Shown here piece by piece: positions 15,785-23,883 of a stretch of 64,000 nucleotides of DNA. Numbering within the stretch: position 1 is the stretch's first letter; every line of letters begins with the position of its first letter. The translations under genes were made by a program, and so were the position numbers. Under the pieces are notes generated by a model. That model was not told where the DNA came from. It was given only the letters and a program-made list of their open reading frames with translations, and ran no database searches. The stretch comes from Sphingopyxis indica (lineage in GTDB: Bacteria; Pseudomonadota; Alphaproteobacteria; Sphingomonadales; Sphingomonadaceae): positions 186,001 through 250,000 of the forward strand of contig NZ_FZPA01000003.1 of NCBI RefSeq assembly GCF_900188185.1, in the 5' to 3' direction.

Positions 15785-17038
15785 TCAGAAAGGGCTTTTC
15801 GGCGCGGTTCCGGGGCGGGTGAAGAGCTTGCCGCCTTCGGCCCACAGCACGAGCGCCAGGCCGACCGCCGCGCAGAGCATGAAGGCATAGGCGAGCGGCA
15901 GGGTCGTGCCGTCATATTGCTGGCCGATCGCAGCACCGACGACCGCGGCGAGCAGCGTCTTGGCAAAGCTCTGATAGGAGGATGCGACGCCCGCCATATG
16001 ACCGAAATCCTCCATCGCGATCGAACCGAAATTGCTGCCGATGAAGCCGATCAGGCCGACGTTGACCATCATCAGCACCGTGAACATCACCAGCGTCTCG
16101 GCGCCGCTCAATGCCGCGACGATCTGCATCGCCGCGGTCGCCATGAAGGCGAAGACCGCCGTCTGCGACACGCGGCGCGCGCCGAAGCGCTCGACGATGC
16201 GCGCGTTCGAGAAATTGGCGATCGCGATGCCGATCGCGACGCAGGCGAAGATCAGCGGGAACAATGTGCGCGCGTCGAACACTTCGGCGATGATCTGTTC
16301 GCTGCTGTTGAGATAGCCGAACAGCGCCCCCTGCATCAGCCCCGAAGCGATCATATAGCCCGCGGCGCGGCGGTGCCGCGTGACCGTCACCCAGCCCGCG
16401 ACCATCGTGCGCCAGTCGAGCTTGCGCACGTCGTGCGGCTCGAGCGTTTCGGGGAGGCGGCGAAGCCAGAGGAGCATCAGCAGCGCCATCGCGGCGAAGA
16501 GGAAGAAGATGGCACGCCACCCCGCGATCGCGGCGACGCCGGCGCCGATCGACGGCGCGATGATCGGCACGATCATGAAGACGAGGAAGATCAGCGACAT
16601 GCGCTTCGCCATCGCATCGCCGACGAACAGGTCGCGGATCACCGCAACGACGATCACGCCGAGTGCGGCGCTGGTGAGGCCGTGGCCGAAGCGCAGCGCG
16701 AGCAGCATCGGATAGCTCGTCGCGAGCCCGCAGCCGATCGCGAACAAGGTATAGGCGACGAGCGCGGGAACGAGGACGCCCTTGCGCCCGAAACGGTCGG
16801 CGAGCGGCCCGTAGACGAGCGAGCCGAAGCCGACGCCGAGCAGATAGACCGAGATCACATATTGCCGGTCGTTGGGCACGGTTACGCCAAGCGCCTGGCC
16901 GATCGCCGGCAGGGTGGGCAGCATCGAGTCGATGGCGAGCGCGTTGAGCGCCATCACCATCGCCATCATCAGCACCATCTCGCGGTCGCCGGGAAGCCGG
17001 GCCGTCGGGGCGGACGAGGGACGAGTCGAATTGTGCAT
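15785..17038 (-). CDS. MFS multidrug efflux transporter, Bcr/CflA type
   Basis: 417-residue inner-membrane proton-driven exporter with 12 predicted helices. The Bcr/CflA signature is clear: ALAIDSMLPTLPAIGQALGV in helix 1, motif A GPLADRFGRKGVLVPALV, and the motif C-like FMIVPIIAPSIGAGVAAIAGW. Drug or metabolite substrate cannot be deduced. The start at 17038 (MHNSTRPSS) puts about 20 hydrophilic residues before helix 1; the frame stays open further upstream. It converges on the small membrane protein gene. Confidence 0.87.
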   Translation of the reverse strand: MHNSTRPSSAPTARLPGDREMVLMMAMVMALNALAIDSMLPTLPAIGQALGVTVPNDRQYVISVYLLGVGFGSLVYGPLADRFGRKGVLVPALVAYTLFAIGCGLATSYPMLLALRFGHGLTSAALGVIVVAVIRDLFVGDAMAKRMSLIFLVFMIVPIIAPSIGAGVAAIAGWRAIFFLFAAMALLMLLWLRRLPETLEPHDVRKLDWRTMVAGWVTVTRHRRAAGYMIASGLMQGALFGYLNSSEQIIAEVFDARTLFPLIFACVAIGIAIANFSNARIVERFGARRVSQTAVFAFMATAAMQIVAALSGAETLVMFTVLMMVNVGLIGFIGSNFGSIAMEDFGHMAGVASSYQSFAKTLLAAVVGAAIGQQYDGTTLPLAYAFMLCAAVGLALVLWAEGGKLFTRPGTAPKSPF

Positions 17039-17130
17039 TGCGGCAACGCTATGAACAGGATCGGCTCTTTTGGCCAGAGCCGACCGGCGCTTCATAGCTA
17101 TTCGCCTACGGTCGGTGGGGTTTACGCCGA

Positions 17131-18258
17131 CTATGCGACGCCGTGATACCACCAGACGCCGTCGCGATCCTCCCTGGTCACGCGCCCCTCGACCTCGAGC
17201 CGCTTCAGATGCGCGAGCGCCTCGCCGGTCGCGAGCCCCTGATTATGCTCGCCGATCGGGCGGTTGAAGAGCAGCGGGAAGGTGTCGACCGCGCGCATCG
17301 GCGCCTCGGCCGCCGCCTCGGCGAGCTTGTAGAGGCGCATGCGATGCTCGTCGCGCAGCGCGGTCAGGCGGACGTGCAGCCCCTTGAACGGCTCGCCGTG
17401 CGCGGGGCAGGTGAGCACGTCGGCGGGGACGGTCGCGAGCAGCTTGTCGATCGACGCGAGCCATTCGCCCAGGGGATCGGCGTCGGGTTCGGTGATGTTC
17501 ACCGACACGTTCGAGCTGATCCGCGGCAGCACCTGATCGCCCGAAACGAGCACGCCCTCGCGCTCGTTCCACAGGCACGCATGTTCGGGGCTGTGGCCCG
17601 ATCCGGTGACGACGCGCCATTTGTGCGCGCCCATGTCGAGCGAATCGCCGTCCTTGATCCGCACATAGCTGCGCGGCAGCGGAAAGATCATCGCGGCGAA
17701 GCGGCCCCAGCCCTCGCCGCGCTGGCGTTCGATCGCCGCCTCGCTCCAGCCGGCGGCGCGCGACTGGACGAGCACCTCTTCGGGCACAGTGTCGCTCGTG
17801 TCGCCGACGATCGTGCGCGCGGTGAGCATTTCGCCGCGCGTCATCCACAGCTTGACCCCGCGTTTCTTCGCGATCCAGCCGGCGAGCCCGATATGGTCGG
17901 GGTGGAGGTGGGTGCCGATCACCCGCGTGATGCGCGCATCCGACAGCGCGCCGGCATAGAGCGCCTTCCACGCATCCGAACAGAGCGTCAGGCAGATGCC
18001 GGTATCGACGACCGCGATCCCGTCATCATCGTCGAGCAGCCAGCTGTTGATATGGCCAAGCGAGCCCGGCATCGGAATGCGCGCCCAGCTGATCCCGTTC
18101 GCAACGCGGATCGTCTCGCCCGCGCCGGGCGCGGCCTCACCCCACGGATAGGTGAGGCCCGCGTGGCTCGTCGCAGTGAAGCTGTCGTCCTGCGTCAGCG
18201 AGGCGTCGGGCGAGCCGGTGCCCGTCGGGATGCCGTCGTCGTCGCCGCGCCCCGCCAT
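17131..18258 (-). CDS. MBL-fold metallo-hydrolase
   Basis: 375 residues. The metallo-beta-lactamase core has the di-zinc motif THLHPDHIG (about residue 115), a second ligand region in GSGHSPEHACLW, and CPAHGEPF. The C-terminal part looks like a winged-helix extension (ALAHLKRLEVEGRVTREDRDGVWWYHGV). Such proteins often hydrolyse thioesters or lactones; the substrate here is unknown. The start at 18258 lies seven bases after the trcR stop, so it is co-transcribed with trcR. Confidence 0.85.
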   Translation of the reverse strand: MAGRGDDDGIPTGTGSPDASLTQDDSFTATSHAGLTYPWGEAAPGAGETIRVANGISWARIPMPGSLGHINSWLLDDDDGIAVVDTGICLTLCSDAWKALYAGALSDARITRVIGTHLHPDHIGLAGWIAKKRGVKLWMTRGEMLTARTIVGDTSDTVPEEVLVQSRAAGWSEAAIERQRGEGWGRFAAMIFPLPRSYVRIKDGDSLDMGAHKWRVVTGSGHSPEHACLWNEREGVLVSGDQVLPRISSNVSVNITEPDADPLGEWLASIDKLLATVPADVLTCPAHGEPFKGLHVRLTALRDEHRMRLYKLAEAAAEAPMRAVDTFPLLFNRPIGEHNQGLATGEALAHLKRLEVEGRVTREDRDGVWWYHGVA

Positions 18259-18265
18259 GCCGCGA

Positions 18266-18925
18266 TCAATCCCGCTCTTCGTGGATTTCCTCGGCTTCGA
18301 GCGCTTCGGCGGCCGCGGCGCGTTCGGCGCGCAGCTCCTCGAGCAGCGCTTCGCGGTCGCCTTCGAGGCGGCTGTCCTCGGGCGCCTTGATCCCCGCCTT
18401 TTTCGCCGCCTTGGCGACGATCGCATCGAGTTCGCGCTGCGAGCAGAGGCCGAGCGTCACCGGATCCTTGGGGACGATATTCGCGCTGTTCCAGTGGCTG
18501 CGGTCGCGGATCGCGCCGATCGTGTTGCGCGTCGTGCCGATCAGCTTGCCGATCGCGCCGTCGGACACTTCGGGATGGTTCTTCAGGATCCAGGCGATGC
18601 CGTCGGGCTTGTCCTGGCGCTTGCTGACCGGCGTGTAGCGCGGCCCGCGGGTGCGGCGGATCGTGTCCTGCGCCTGCACGCTCATCTTGAGCTTGTAATT
18701 GGGGTCCTTCTGGCCCTTTTCGATCTCTTCGAGCGACAGCTCGTGCGCGCGGACCGGGTCGCGGCCGGTATATTTGGTCGCCGCGGTCTCGTCGGCGATC
18801 GCCTGCACCTCGAGGATGTGGATGCCGCAATAATCGGCGATCTGGGCGAAGGTGAGGCCGGTGTTGTCGACCAGCCAGGCGGCGGTCGCGTGCGGCATCA
18901 GCGGGGTCGGATTGGCATTGGCCAT
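18266..18925 (-). CDS. trcR: TrcR / DUF1013 cell-cycle transcription factor
   Basis: 219-residue protein of the DUF1013 family, conserved across alphaproteobacteria. In Caulobacter the family member TrcR tracks with RNA polymerase and affects the cell cycle. Seen are the opening LMPHATAAWLVDNTGLTFAQIADYCG with a helix-turn-helix look, a second one in GAIGKLIGTTRNTIGAIRDRSHWN, and a coiled acidic C-terminus. The ATG at 18925 is preceded by GGAG. A terminator-like hairpin lies in its leader. Confidence 0.88.
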   Translation of the reverse strand: MANANPTPLMPHATAAWLVDNTGLTFAQIADYCGIHILEVQAIADETAATKYTGRDPVRAHELSLEEIEKGQKDPNYKLKMSVQAQDTIRRTRGPRYTPVSKRQDKPDGIAWILKNHPEVSDGAIGKLIGTTRNTIGAIRDRSHWNSANIVPKDPVTLGLCSQRELDAIVAKAAKKAGIKAPEDSRLEGDREALLEELRAERAAAAEALEAEEIHEERD

Positions 18926-18939
18926 GACTAGTCTCCACG

Positions 18940-18976
18940 GGCGGAAATAATAAGGGCCGCCCCTCGCGGGGCGGCC
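18940..18976 (-). terminator. Terminator-like hairpin in the trcR leader
   Basis: On the minus strand, GGCCGCCCC-GCGA-GGGGCGGCC (18955-18976) forms a 9-bp GC stem followed by CTTATTATTT. A candidate promoter (TTGCCG at 19019-19014, TATAAA at 18998-18993) lies upstream, which would put the hairpin inside a roughly 60-nt trcR leader, ending 15 bases before the ATG. It could instead simply terminate phhA, which ends 108 bp upstream. Confidence 0.55.
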
Positions 18977-19083
18977 GGACATTGGCGGCGGCTTTATACC
19001 GGTTTGGCCAAAGCGGCAAGCCCTGCGGATTCGACGGGTTCGGCGCCGACCCTATCGCAATCGCCGGAAAAAGTCGTCCGTGC

Positions 19084-19956
19084 TTACCCGCTCTTTGCCA
19101 GCGCATATTCCTGCGTGCCGCGCGTGATTACCGCGTCGCCGGGCAGGATGTCGGCGATCGGAATCGGCGGCAGCGCGGCGTTGGCGGCATAGAGCGGCGC
19201 GAAATCGGTGTTCACCGTCACGTCGAGCAACTGTTCGAGGCTGTCGATGACGAAATAATTCTGCTGGAAATCGTCGATCCGGTAATCGGTGCGCATCACG
19301 CGCGCCAAATCGAAGCCGATGCGGTTCGGGCTGTCCGAATCGAGCGCGAAGACGCTTTCGGCATAGGAAGAGACGATGCCCGCGCCATAGATGCGAAGGC
19401 CCCCGCCCTCACGGATCAGACCGAACTCGACCGTATACCAATAGAGCCGCGCGAGCTGCTTCAGCGCGTCATATTTCAGGCTGCGCAGCCCGCCCTCGCC
19501 ATAGGCCACCATATAGTCGGCGAACACCGGATCGGCGAGCATCGGAACATGGCCGAAGACGTCGTGGAAGACGTCGGGTTCCTTCAGATAATCGAGCTGC
19601 TGCGGCGTGCGGATGAAATTGCCCGCGGGAAAGCGCCGGTTCGCGAGATGGTCGAAGAAGACGTCGTCGGGGACGAGCCCAGGCACCGCGACGACTTGCC
19701 AGCCGGTCGCGTCCGTCAGCCGCGCATTGAGCTCGCGATAATCGGGAATGCCCGGCTTTTCGAGCTTGAGCACGTCGATCCCGCGCAGGAACGCCTCCGA
19801 CGCGCGGCCGGGCAGCATCGCCGACTGTCGCGCGAACAGCCGGTCCCACATCGCATGTTCGTCGGCGGTGAACGCCCCCCAATCCTGCGCAATCGTCCAG
19901 TCGGGCGCGGCGCCCGGCGGCGGGGTTTCGTGGACGTGGGTAAAGTCGCTCTCCAT
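19084..19956 (-). CDS. phhA: Phenylalanine 4-monooxygenase
   Basis: Iron- and pterin-dependent hydroxylase making tyrosine from phenylalanine; 290 residues, the bacterial single-domain length. The two iron histidines are in PDVFHDVFGHVPML and the third ligand in YWYTVEFGL. The RNRRF-like ANRRFPAGNFIR and GAGIVSSYAE are also typical. No pterin dehydratase (phhB) is nearby. The start at 19956 is consistent with family length. It is transcribed away from modC, ending before the trcR promoter region. Confidence 0.93.
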   Translation of the reverse strand: MESDFTHVHETPPPGAAPDWTIAQDWGAFTADEHAMWDRLFARQSAMLPGRASEAFLRGIDVLKLEKPGIPDYRELNARLTDATGWQVVAVPGLVPDDVFFDHLANRRFPAGNFIRTPQQLDYLKEPDVFHDVFGHVPMLADPVFADYMVAYGEGGLRSLKYDALKQLARLYWYTVEFGLIREGGGLRIYGAGIVSSYAESVFALDSDSPNRIGFDLARVMRTDYRIDDFQQNYFVIDSLEQLLDVTVNTDFAPLYAANAALPPIPIADILPGDAVITRGTQEYALAKSG

Positions 19957-19995
19957 GGCGTCACTTCTATCACGAAATTGGTTTCAAGTGAAACT

Positions 19996-20616
19996 TTATT
20001 CTCCGATGGCCACCACCTGCGTCGCGAGCCGGTCGACCTCGGCGCGGTCGTGGCTGACATAGAGGATCGGCAGCGCGAGTTCGTCGCGGATGCGCTCGAT
20101 CACCGCCATGATGCCGCCGCGCCGCGCCGCGTCAAGCGACGACAAGGGCTCGTCCATCAGCAATATCTCCGGCCCGCGCAGCAGCGCGCGGCCGATCGCG
20201 ACGCGCTGCGCCTCGCCCCCCGACAGGCTGCGCGGCCAGCGGTCGAGCAGATGCGCGATACCCAGGAAGGCGGCGGCTTCGTCGAGGCTCATCCAGCGCT
20301 CGGCGGGCGCGGCGAGATCGTGGCCATAGAGCAGGTTGGCGCGCACGCGGCGATGCGGAAAGAGCCGCCCGTCCTGAAACACATAACCGATGCGCCGCGC
20401 TTCGGGCGGCAGGTCGATGCCGGCGCCGAACAGCGTCCGCTCGCCGATGCGGATATGCCCGCGGTCGGGGCGGAGCAGCCCCGCGACCATGTTGAGCAGG
20501 CTCGTCTTCCCCGCCCCCGACGGGCCGAACAGCGCGGTCAGGCCGGGACCGGCGGTAAAGGCCGCGGCGATCGTGCGATCGCCGAGCCGTTTCGCGACGT
20601 CGATCTCAATCGCCAT
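19996..20616 (-). CDS. modC: Molybdate ABC transporter ATP-binding protein (short form)
   Basis: 206-residue ABC ATPase energising molybdate uptake. Walker A is GPSGAGKTSLLN, the signature is LSGGEAQRVAIGRALL, Walker B is ILLMDEPLSSLD, and the switch His is in VSHDRAEV. Full ModC proteins are about 350 residues with a C-terminal TOBE/MOP molybdate-binding domain, which is absent here; the gene simply stops after the ATPase core. The start overlaps the end of modB by 11 bp. Confidence 0.9.
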   Translation of the reverse strand: MAIEIDVAKRLGDRTIAAAFTAGPGLTALFGPSGAGKTSLLNMVAGLLRPDRGHIRIGERTLFGAGIDLPPEARRIGYVFQDGRLFPHRRVRANLLYGHDLAAPAERWMSLDEAAAFLGIAHLLDRWPRSLSGGEAQRVAIGRALLRGPEILLMDEPLSSLDAARRGGIMAVIERIRDELALPILYVSHDRAEVDRLATQVVAIGE

Positions 20617-21301
20617 GCCGGACCCTTCCGGCGTGAGTGCGGCGCACGAGCCATTCGGAAAGGATCAGCGCCGCGAGCGACAGCGCGACCGAAAAGAGCG
20701 CGAGCCGCGTCGCCATCGCCTCGGCCCCCGGCACCTGCAACGCCGAATAGATGGCGAGCGGCAGGGTGCGCGTCTCGCCCGGGATGTTCGAAACGAAGGT
20801 GATCGTCGCGCCGAACTCGCCGATCGAGCGCGCGAAGCCGAGCACCAGCGCCGCGAGCACGCCGGGCAGCGCGAGCGGCAGGCTGATCGTCCGGAAGGCG
20901 TGCCAGCGCCCGGCACCGAGCGTGCGCGCCGCGCCCTCGTAGCGCCGGTCGATCCCCTCGATCGACAGCCGCATCGCGCGCACCATCAGCGGCAGCGCCA
21001 TGATCGCCGCAGCGAGCGCCGCGCCGGTCCAGCGGAACATCACGCTGACCCCGAACCAGCTTTCGAGCCAGCGGCCGGCGGGGCCGAGCGGACCGAAGGC
21101 GATGAGCAGGAGCCAGCCGGTGACGACCGGCGGCAGCACCAGCGGCAAATGGACGAGGCCATCGACCAGCAGCCGCCCGGGAAAGCGATAGCGCGCGAGA
21201 ACCCACGCCAGCGCAAAGGCGATCGGCAGCGTCGCGAGCACCGCGACCCCGCCGACCTTCAGCGACAGGACGACGATCCCCCATTCTTCCGCCGACAGCA
21301 T
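20606..21301 (-). CDS. modB: Molybdate ABC transporter permease
   Basis: 231-residue inner-membrane permease with five to six helices. The cytoplasmic coupling motif EGAARTLGAGRWHAFRTISLPLALPGV is the family EAA loop. It is followed by FARSIGEFGATITFVSNIPGETRTLPLAIY, which is strongly conserved in ModB. It lies between modA and modC; a palindromic element occupies the space between modA and this gene, ending 22 bases before the start codon, and the ribosome-binding site looks weak. Confidence 0.93.
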   Translation of the reverse strand: MLSAEEWGIVVLSLKVGGVAVLATLPIAFALAWVLARYRFPGRLLVDGLVHLPLVLPPVVTGWLLLIAFGPLGPAGRWLESWFGVSVMFRWTGAALAAAIMALPLMVRAMRLSIEGIDRRYEGAARTLGAGRWHAFRTISLPLALPGVLAALVLGFARSIGEFGATITFVSNIPGETRTLPLAIYSALQVPGAEAMATRLALFSVALSLAALILSEWLVRRTHAGRVRHGD

Positions 21302-21322
21302 CAGGGCGCGATCATTTTCTGG

Positions 21323-21401
21323 CCGTCATTGCGAGCGCAGCGAAGCAATCCAGAGCGGTTTACGCACACTCTGGATTGCTTCGCTGCGCTCGCAATGACG
21401 G
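21323..21401. repeat. Palindromic element, family D copy 1 (between modA and modB)
   Basis: A perfect 33-bp inverted repeat (outer ends CCGTCATTGCGAGCG/CGCTCGCAATGACGG) around a 13-nt loop CGGTTTACGCACA. The same loop and almost the same arms occur at 26570-26644. In the modABC message it would form a very stable hairpin, which could lower modBC expression relative to modA. Confidence 0.9.
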
Positions 21402-21424
21402 GGTCGGTTTGCATCCACATGCGT

Positions 21425-22195
21425 TCAGGGCGCCGAAAAGCCATAGCGCGCAAAGATTGCGCGGCCCGCCTTCGATACGAGGAAGGCGCGAAAAGCCGCC
21501 GCGTCGGGATGGCGCGAGGTTTTCAGCTGCGCTACCGGATAGCGGATCGGCGGATGGCTCGATGCCGGAAAGACGCCGACCACCCTCACCCGCTTCGATG
21601 CCTTCGCGTCGGTCGCATAGACGATGCCGAGCGGCGCCGCGCCGCGCTCGACGAGCGCCATCGCGGCGCGGACATTTTCAGCGGGCGCGAGCTTGCCCGC
21701 GACGCCGTTCCACACGCCGAGCGCGGTCAGCGCCGCCTTCGCATATTTGCCCGCGGGCACCGCGTCGGGATTCGCCACCGCGAGCCGTCCGCCGCCGAGC
21801 GCGTGCGCGAGCGGAAAGCCGCGCGCCGGGGCGAGCCTTAGCGTGCCCGACGCCGGGCCGATCAGCACCAGCCGGTTGCCGAGCAGCGTCGTGCGCGTGC
21901 CCGCCTCGATCCGCCCCGCCTTCTCGGCCGCATCCATCCACGGCTCGTCGGCCGACAGGAAGAGATCGGCGGGTGCGCCGGCGATGATCTGCCGCGCGAG
22001 CGCCGACGATCCGGCGAAGGAGAGGATCGGCCGCACATGCCCCTTCGCCGCCCAGGCGTCGGCGGCGGCGGTGAGCGATTCCTGAAGGCTCGCCGCCGCG
22101 AGGACGAGCGGGCCGCGCTCGGCGGCGTGCGCGGCGGGCGCGAGCAGGATGGCGGCGAGGAAGAGCATGAACCGGCGGCGAAGAAGGGCGGGCAT
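21425..22195 (-). CDS. modA: Molybdate ABC transporter substrate-binding protein
   Basis: 256-residue periplasmic protein. A signal peptide (RRFMLFLAAILLAPAAHAA, about residues 7-25) is followed by LVLAAASLQESLTAAADAWAAKG, the ModA N-terminal pattern with oxyanion-binding serines, then SFAGSSALARQI, GAPADLFLSAD and GIVYATDA. It binds molybdate or tungstate for ModB. The start is 18 bp after the Crp/Fnr-type regulator stop, suggesting one transcript. Confidence 0.92.
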   Translation of the reverse strand: MPALLRRRFMLFLAAILLAPAAHAAERGPLVLAAASLQESLTAAADAWAAKGHVRPILSFAGSSALARQIIAGAPADLFLSADEPWMDAAEKAGRIEAGTRTTLLGNRLVLIGPASGTLRLAPARGFPLAHALGGGRLAVANPDAVPAGKYAKAALTALGVWNGVAGKLAPAENVRAAMALVERGAAPLGIVYATDAKASKRVRVVGVFPASSHPPIRYPVAQLKTSRHPDAAAFRAFLVSKAGRAIFARYGFSAP

Positions 22196-22213
22196 GTCCC
22201 GGCTATAGCCGCC

Positions 22214-22864
22214 TCACCCCGCAGGCGAAAGCGGCGCCTTGAGCGCGATGCGGCCATAGCCCGGCTCGACGAGGCCCCGCGCGGCGAGTTCGCGCAGTGC
22301 CGCGCCGAGCGTCACGCGCGACACGCCGAGCAGGTCGGCGAGCTGCTGCTGCGTCGCGCGGACGCTTGCACCGTCGGATCCGTCGGCCGCCATCGCGCGC
22401 AGCAGCCGCAGCAGCCGTTCGGCGACCGGCAGCCGCCGCTCGGCGTCGATGATGTCGAGCGAGACGGCGAGCTGGCGGCCCAGGCTGCGCAACAGCAGCT
22501 CGGCCCAGCCGACATCCTCCTGCATCAGCCGGCGCAGCAGCGGCCGGTCGATGGCGACGAGCCGCGCCGGCCCGCTCGCCACCGCGTCGGCCTGTCGCGG
22601 GATGCCGGTGAAGAAGGCGAGCTCGCCGAACATGTCGCCGGGGCCGATGACCCCGAAAGCCGTGAAGCCGCCATCCTCCGCATAGCGCCCGACGAGCACA
22701 TGTCCTTCCATCACCGCCCAGAAGGCATCGCCGGGGTCGCCCTGATGCTGGACGAACTGCCCGTCGGCGAAGCTGCGCGCGGGTGCCAGCCCGAGCAGGC
22801 GCGCGCGCTCGTCGGCGGACAGCCGCGTGCGCTCGGCAAGGGTCAACTGATAACTTCTTTGCAT
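22214..22864 (-). CDS. Crp/Fnr-family transcription regulator
   Basis: 216 residues: an N-terminal cyclic-nucleotide-type sensor domain (FVQHQGDPGDAFWAVMEGHVLVGRY, GDMFGELAFF to about residue 120), a dimer helix, and a C-terminal winged helix (QQQLADLLGVSRVTLGAALRELAARGLVE). No Cys cluster like that of Fnr is present, so it is not an iron-sulfur oxygen sensor. It is first in a row with modABC (18-bp gap), hinting that molybdate uptake belongs to its regulon or is merely co-transcribed. It is divergent from a fatty acid hydroxylase gene. Confidence 0.85.
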   Translation of the reverse strand: MQRSYQLTLAERTRLSADERARLLGLAPARSFADGQFVQHQGDPGDAFWAVMEGHVLVGRYAEDGGFTAFGVIGPGDMFGELAFFTGIPRQADAVASGPARLVAIDRPLLRRLMQEDVGWAELLLRSLGRQLAVSLDIIDAERRLPVAERLLRLLRAMAADGSDGASVRATQQQLADLLGVSRVTLGAALRELAARGLVEPGYGRIALKAPLSPAG

Positions 22865-22933
22865 TCTTGTCCGCCCTCTTGTGACAGCTGCCGGCAAAAG
22901 ACAAGTGGCGCGCATCGCAGCGGGAGATACGGG

Positions 22934-23818
22934 ATGCATCTGACTTCGGCCCAATCGAGCCTGATTGTCGCGGGAATCTACCTGGTCTTTTGCCTGATCG
23001 AGATCCTGCGCACGCAATTTTTCGCCAAGCCCGAACAGTCGCGCCACGACGCGATCGTCGAGATCGTCAGCATGTTCGCGTTGTTGGCGGTGACCCAGCC
23101 CGCGATCCTTCTCGCGGTCGGTGCGCTGGGCCACGCCTTCTTCCCCGCCTGGGAAGGCGCGCTGGTCGATACCCCCTGGTATGCCGCGCTCGCGCTGTTC
23201 CTCGTCTGCGAGGATATGGCGCAATATTGGTGGCACCGCGCATCGCACAGCACGCCATGGCTCTACAACCTGCACCGCGCGCACCATAATGCGCGCTATA
23301 TGAGCGTGCGGCTCGTCTATCGGAACAACATCATCTATTATGCGATGATGCCGAACCTCTGGACTGCCGGGGTGCTCGTCTATCTGGGGCTCGGCTGGTT
23401 CTACGCCTTTTACCTGATCGTGAAGATGGCGGTGATCATCGGCGCGCACAGTGATGTCGCGTGGGACGCGCCGCTCTATCGGATCAAGGCGCTCGCGCCG
23501 GTGATGTGGGTGGTCGAACGCACGATCAGCACCCCCGCGACGCACCATGCGCACCACGGCCGCCACGCGAGCGACCCCGCCGTGAACTACAAGGGCAATT
23601 ACGGGAATCTGCTCTTCTTCTGGGACGTGCTGTTCGGAACCGCCAAGATCACGCGGCGCTTCCCCGAAAGCTACGGCGTCGAGGATCTGCCGCCCGCGAC
23701 GCTGGGCCAGCAACTGCTGTGGCCGATCTTTCCCGAGAACAAGGATGTGAATGCGGTGATCCCCGGCGCCGCGCCGGTCGCGTCCGCATCACAGCGGGCG
23801 GCGGCCGAACCGGCGTAG
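22934..23818 (+). CDS. Sterol desaturase / fatty acid hydroxylase family protein
   Basis: 294-residue integral membrane di-iron enzyme. The histidine clusters are WWHRASHS (HxxxH), NLHRAHHNAR (HxxHH) and THHAHHGRH. Four hydrophobic stretches anchor it (for example SLIVAGIYLVFCLIEIL, EIVSMFALLAVTQPAILLAV). Relatives hydroxylate or desaturate lipids or carotenoids; substrate unknown. The ATG at 22934 has GGAGATACGGG ahead of it. A second member of the superfamily is at 26738-27907. Confidence 0.88.
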   Translation: MHLTSAQSSLIVAGIYLVFCLIEILRTQFFAKPEQSRHDAIVEIVSMFALLAVTQPAILLAVGALGHAFFPAWEGALVDTPWYAALALFLVCEDMAQYWWHRASHSTPWLYNLHRAHHNARYMSVRLVYRNNIIYYAMMPNLWTAGVLVYLGLGWFYAFYLIVKMAVIIGAHSDVAWDAPLYRIKALAPVMWVVERTISTPATHHAHHGRHASDPAVNYKGNYGNLLFFWDVLFGTAKITRRFPESYGVEDLPPATLGQQLLWPIFPENKDVNAVIPGAAPVASASQRAAAEPA

Positions 23819-23835
23819 CTTCGAGTATAAGGGCG

Positions 23836-23876
23836 TGTGTCCCCGCGGAGCCGAAGGCGGCGCGGGAGCACACAGC
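23836..23876. repeat. Short degenerate family C palindrome
   Basis: The outer arms GTGTGTCCCCGC and GCGGGAGCACACA match the ends of the family C element at 11619-11711, but the middle is reduced to about 15 bp. It lies between the convergent hydroxylase and TonB-receptor genes and may serve as their shared terminator. Confidence 0.65.
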
Positions 23877-23883
23877 ATTTCTT

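Noticed and set aside
22865-22933. FNR or CRP box between the regulator and the hydroxylase gene
   Set aside because: TTGTGACAGCTGCCGGCAAA keeps only one half-site; too weak to claim.
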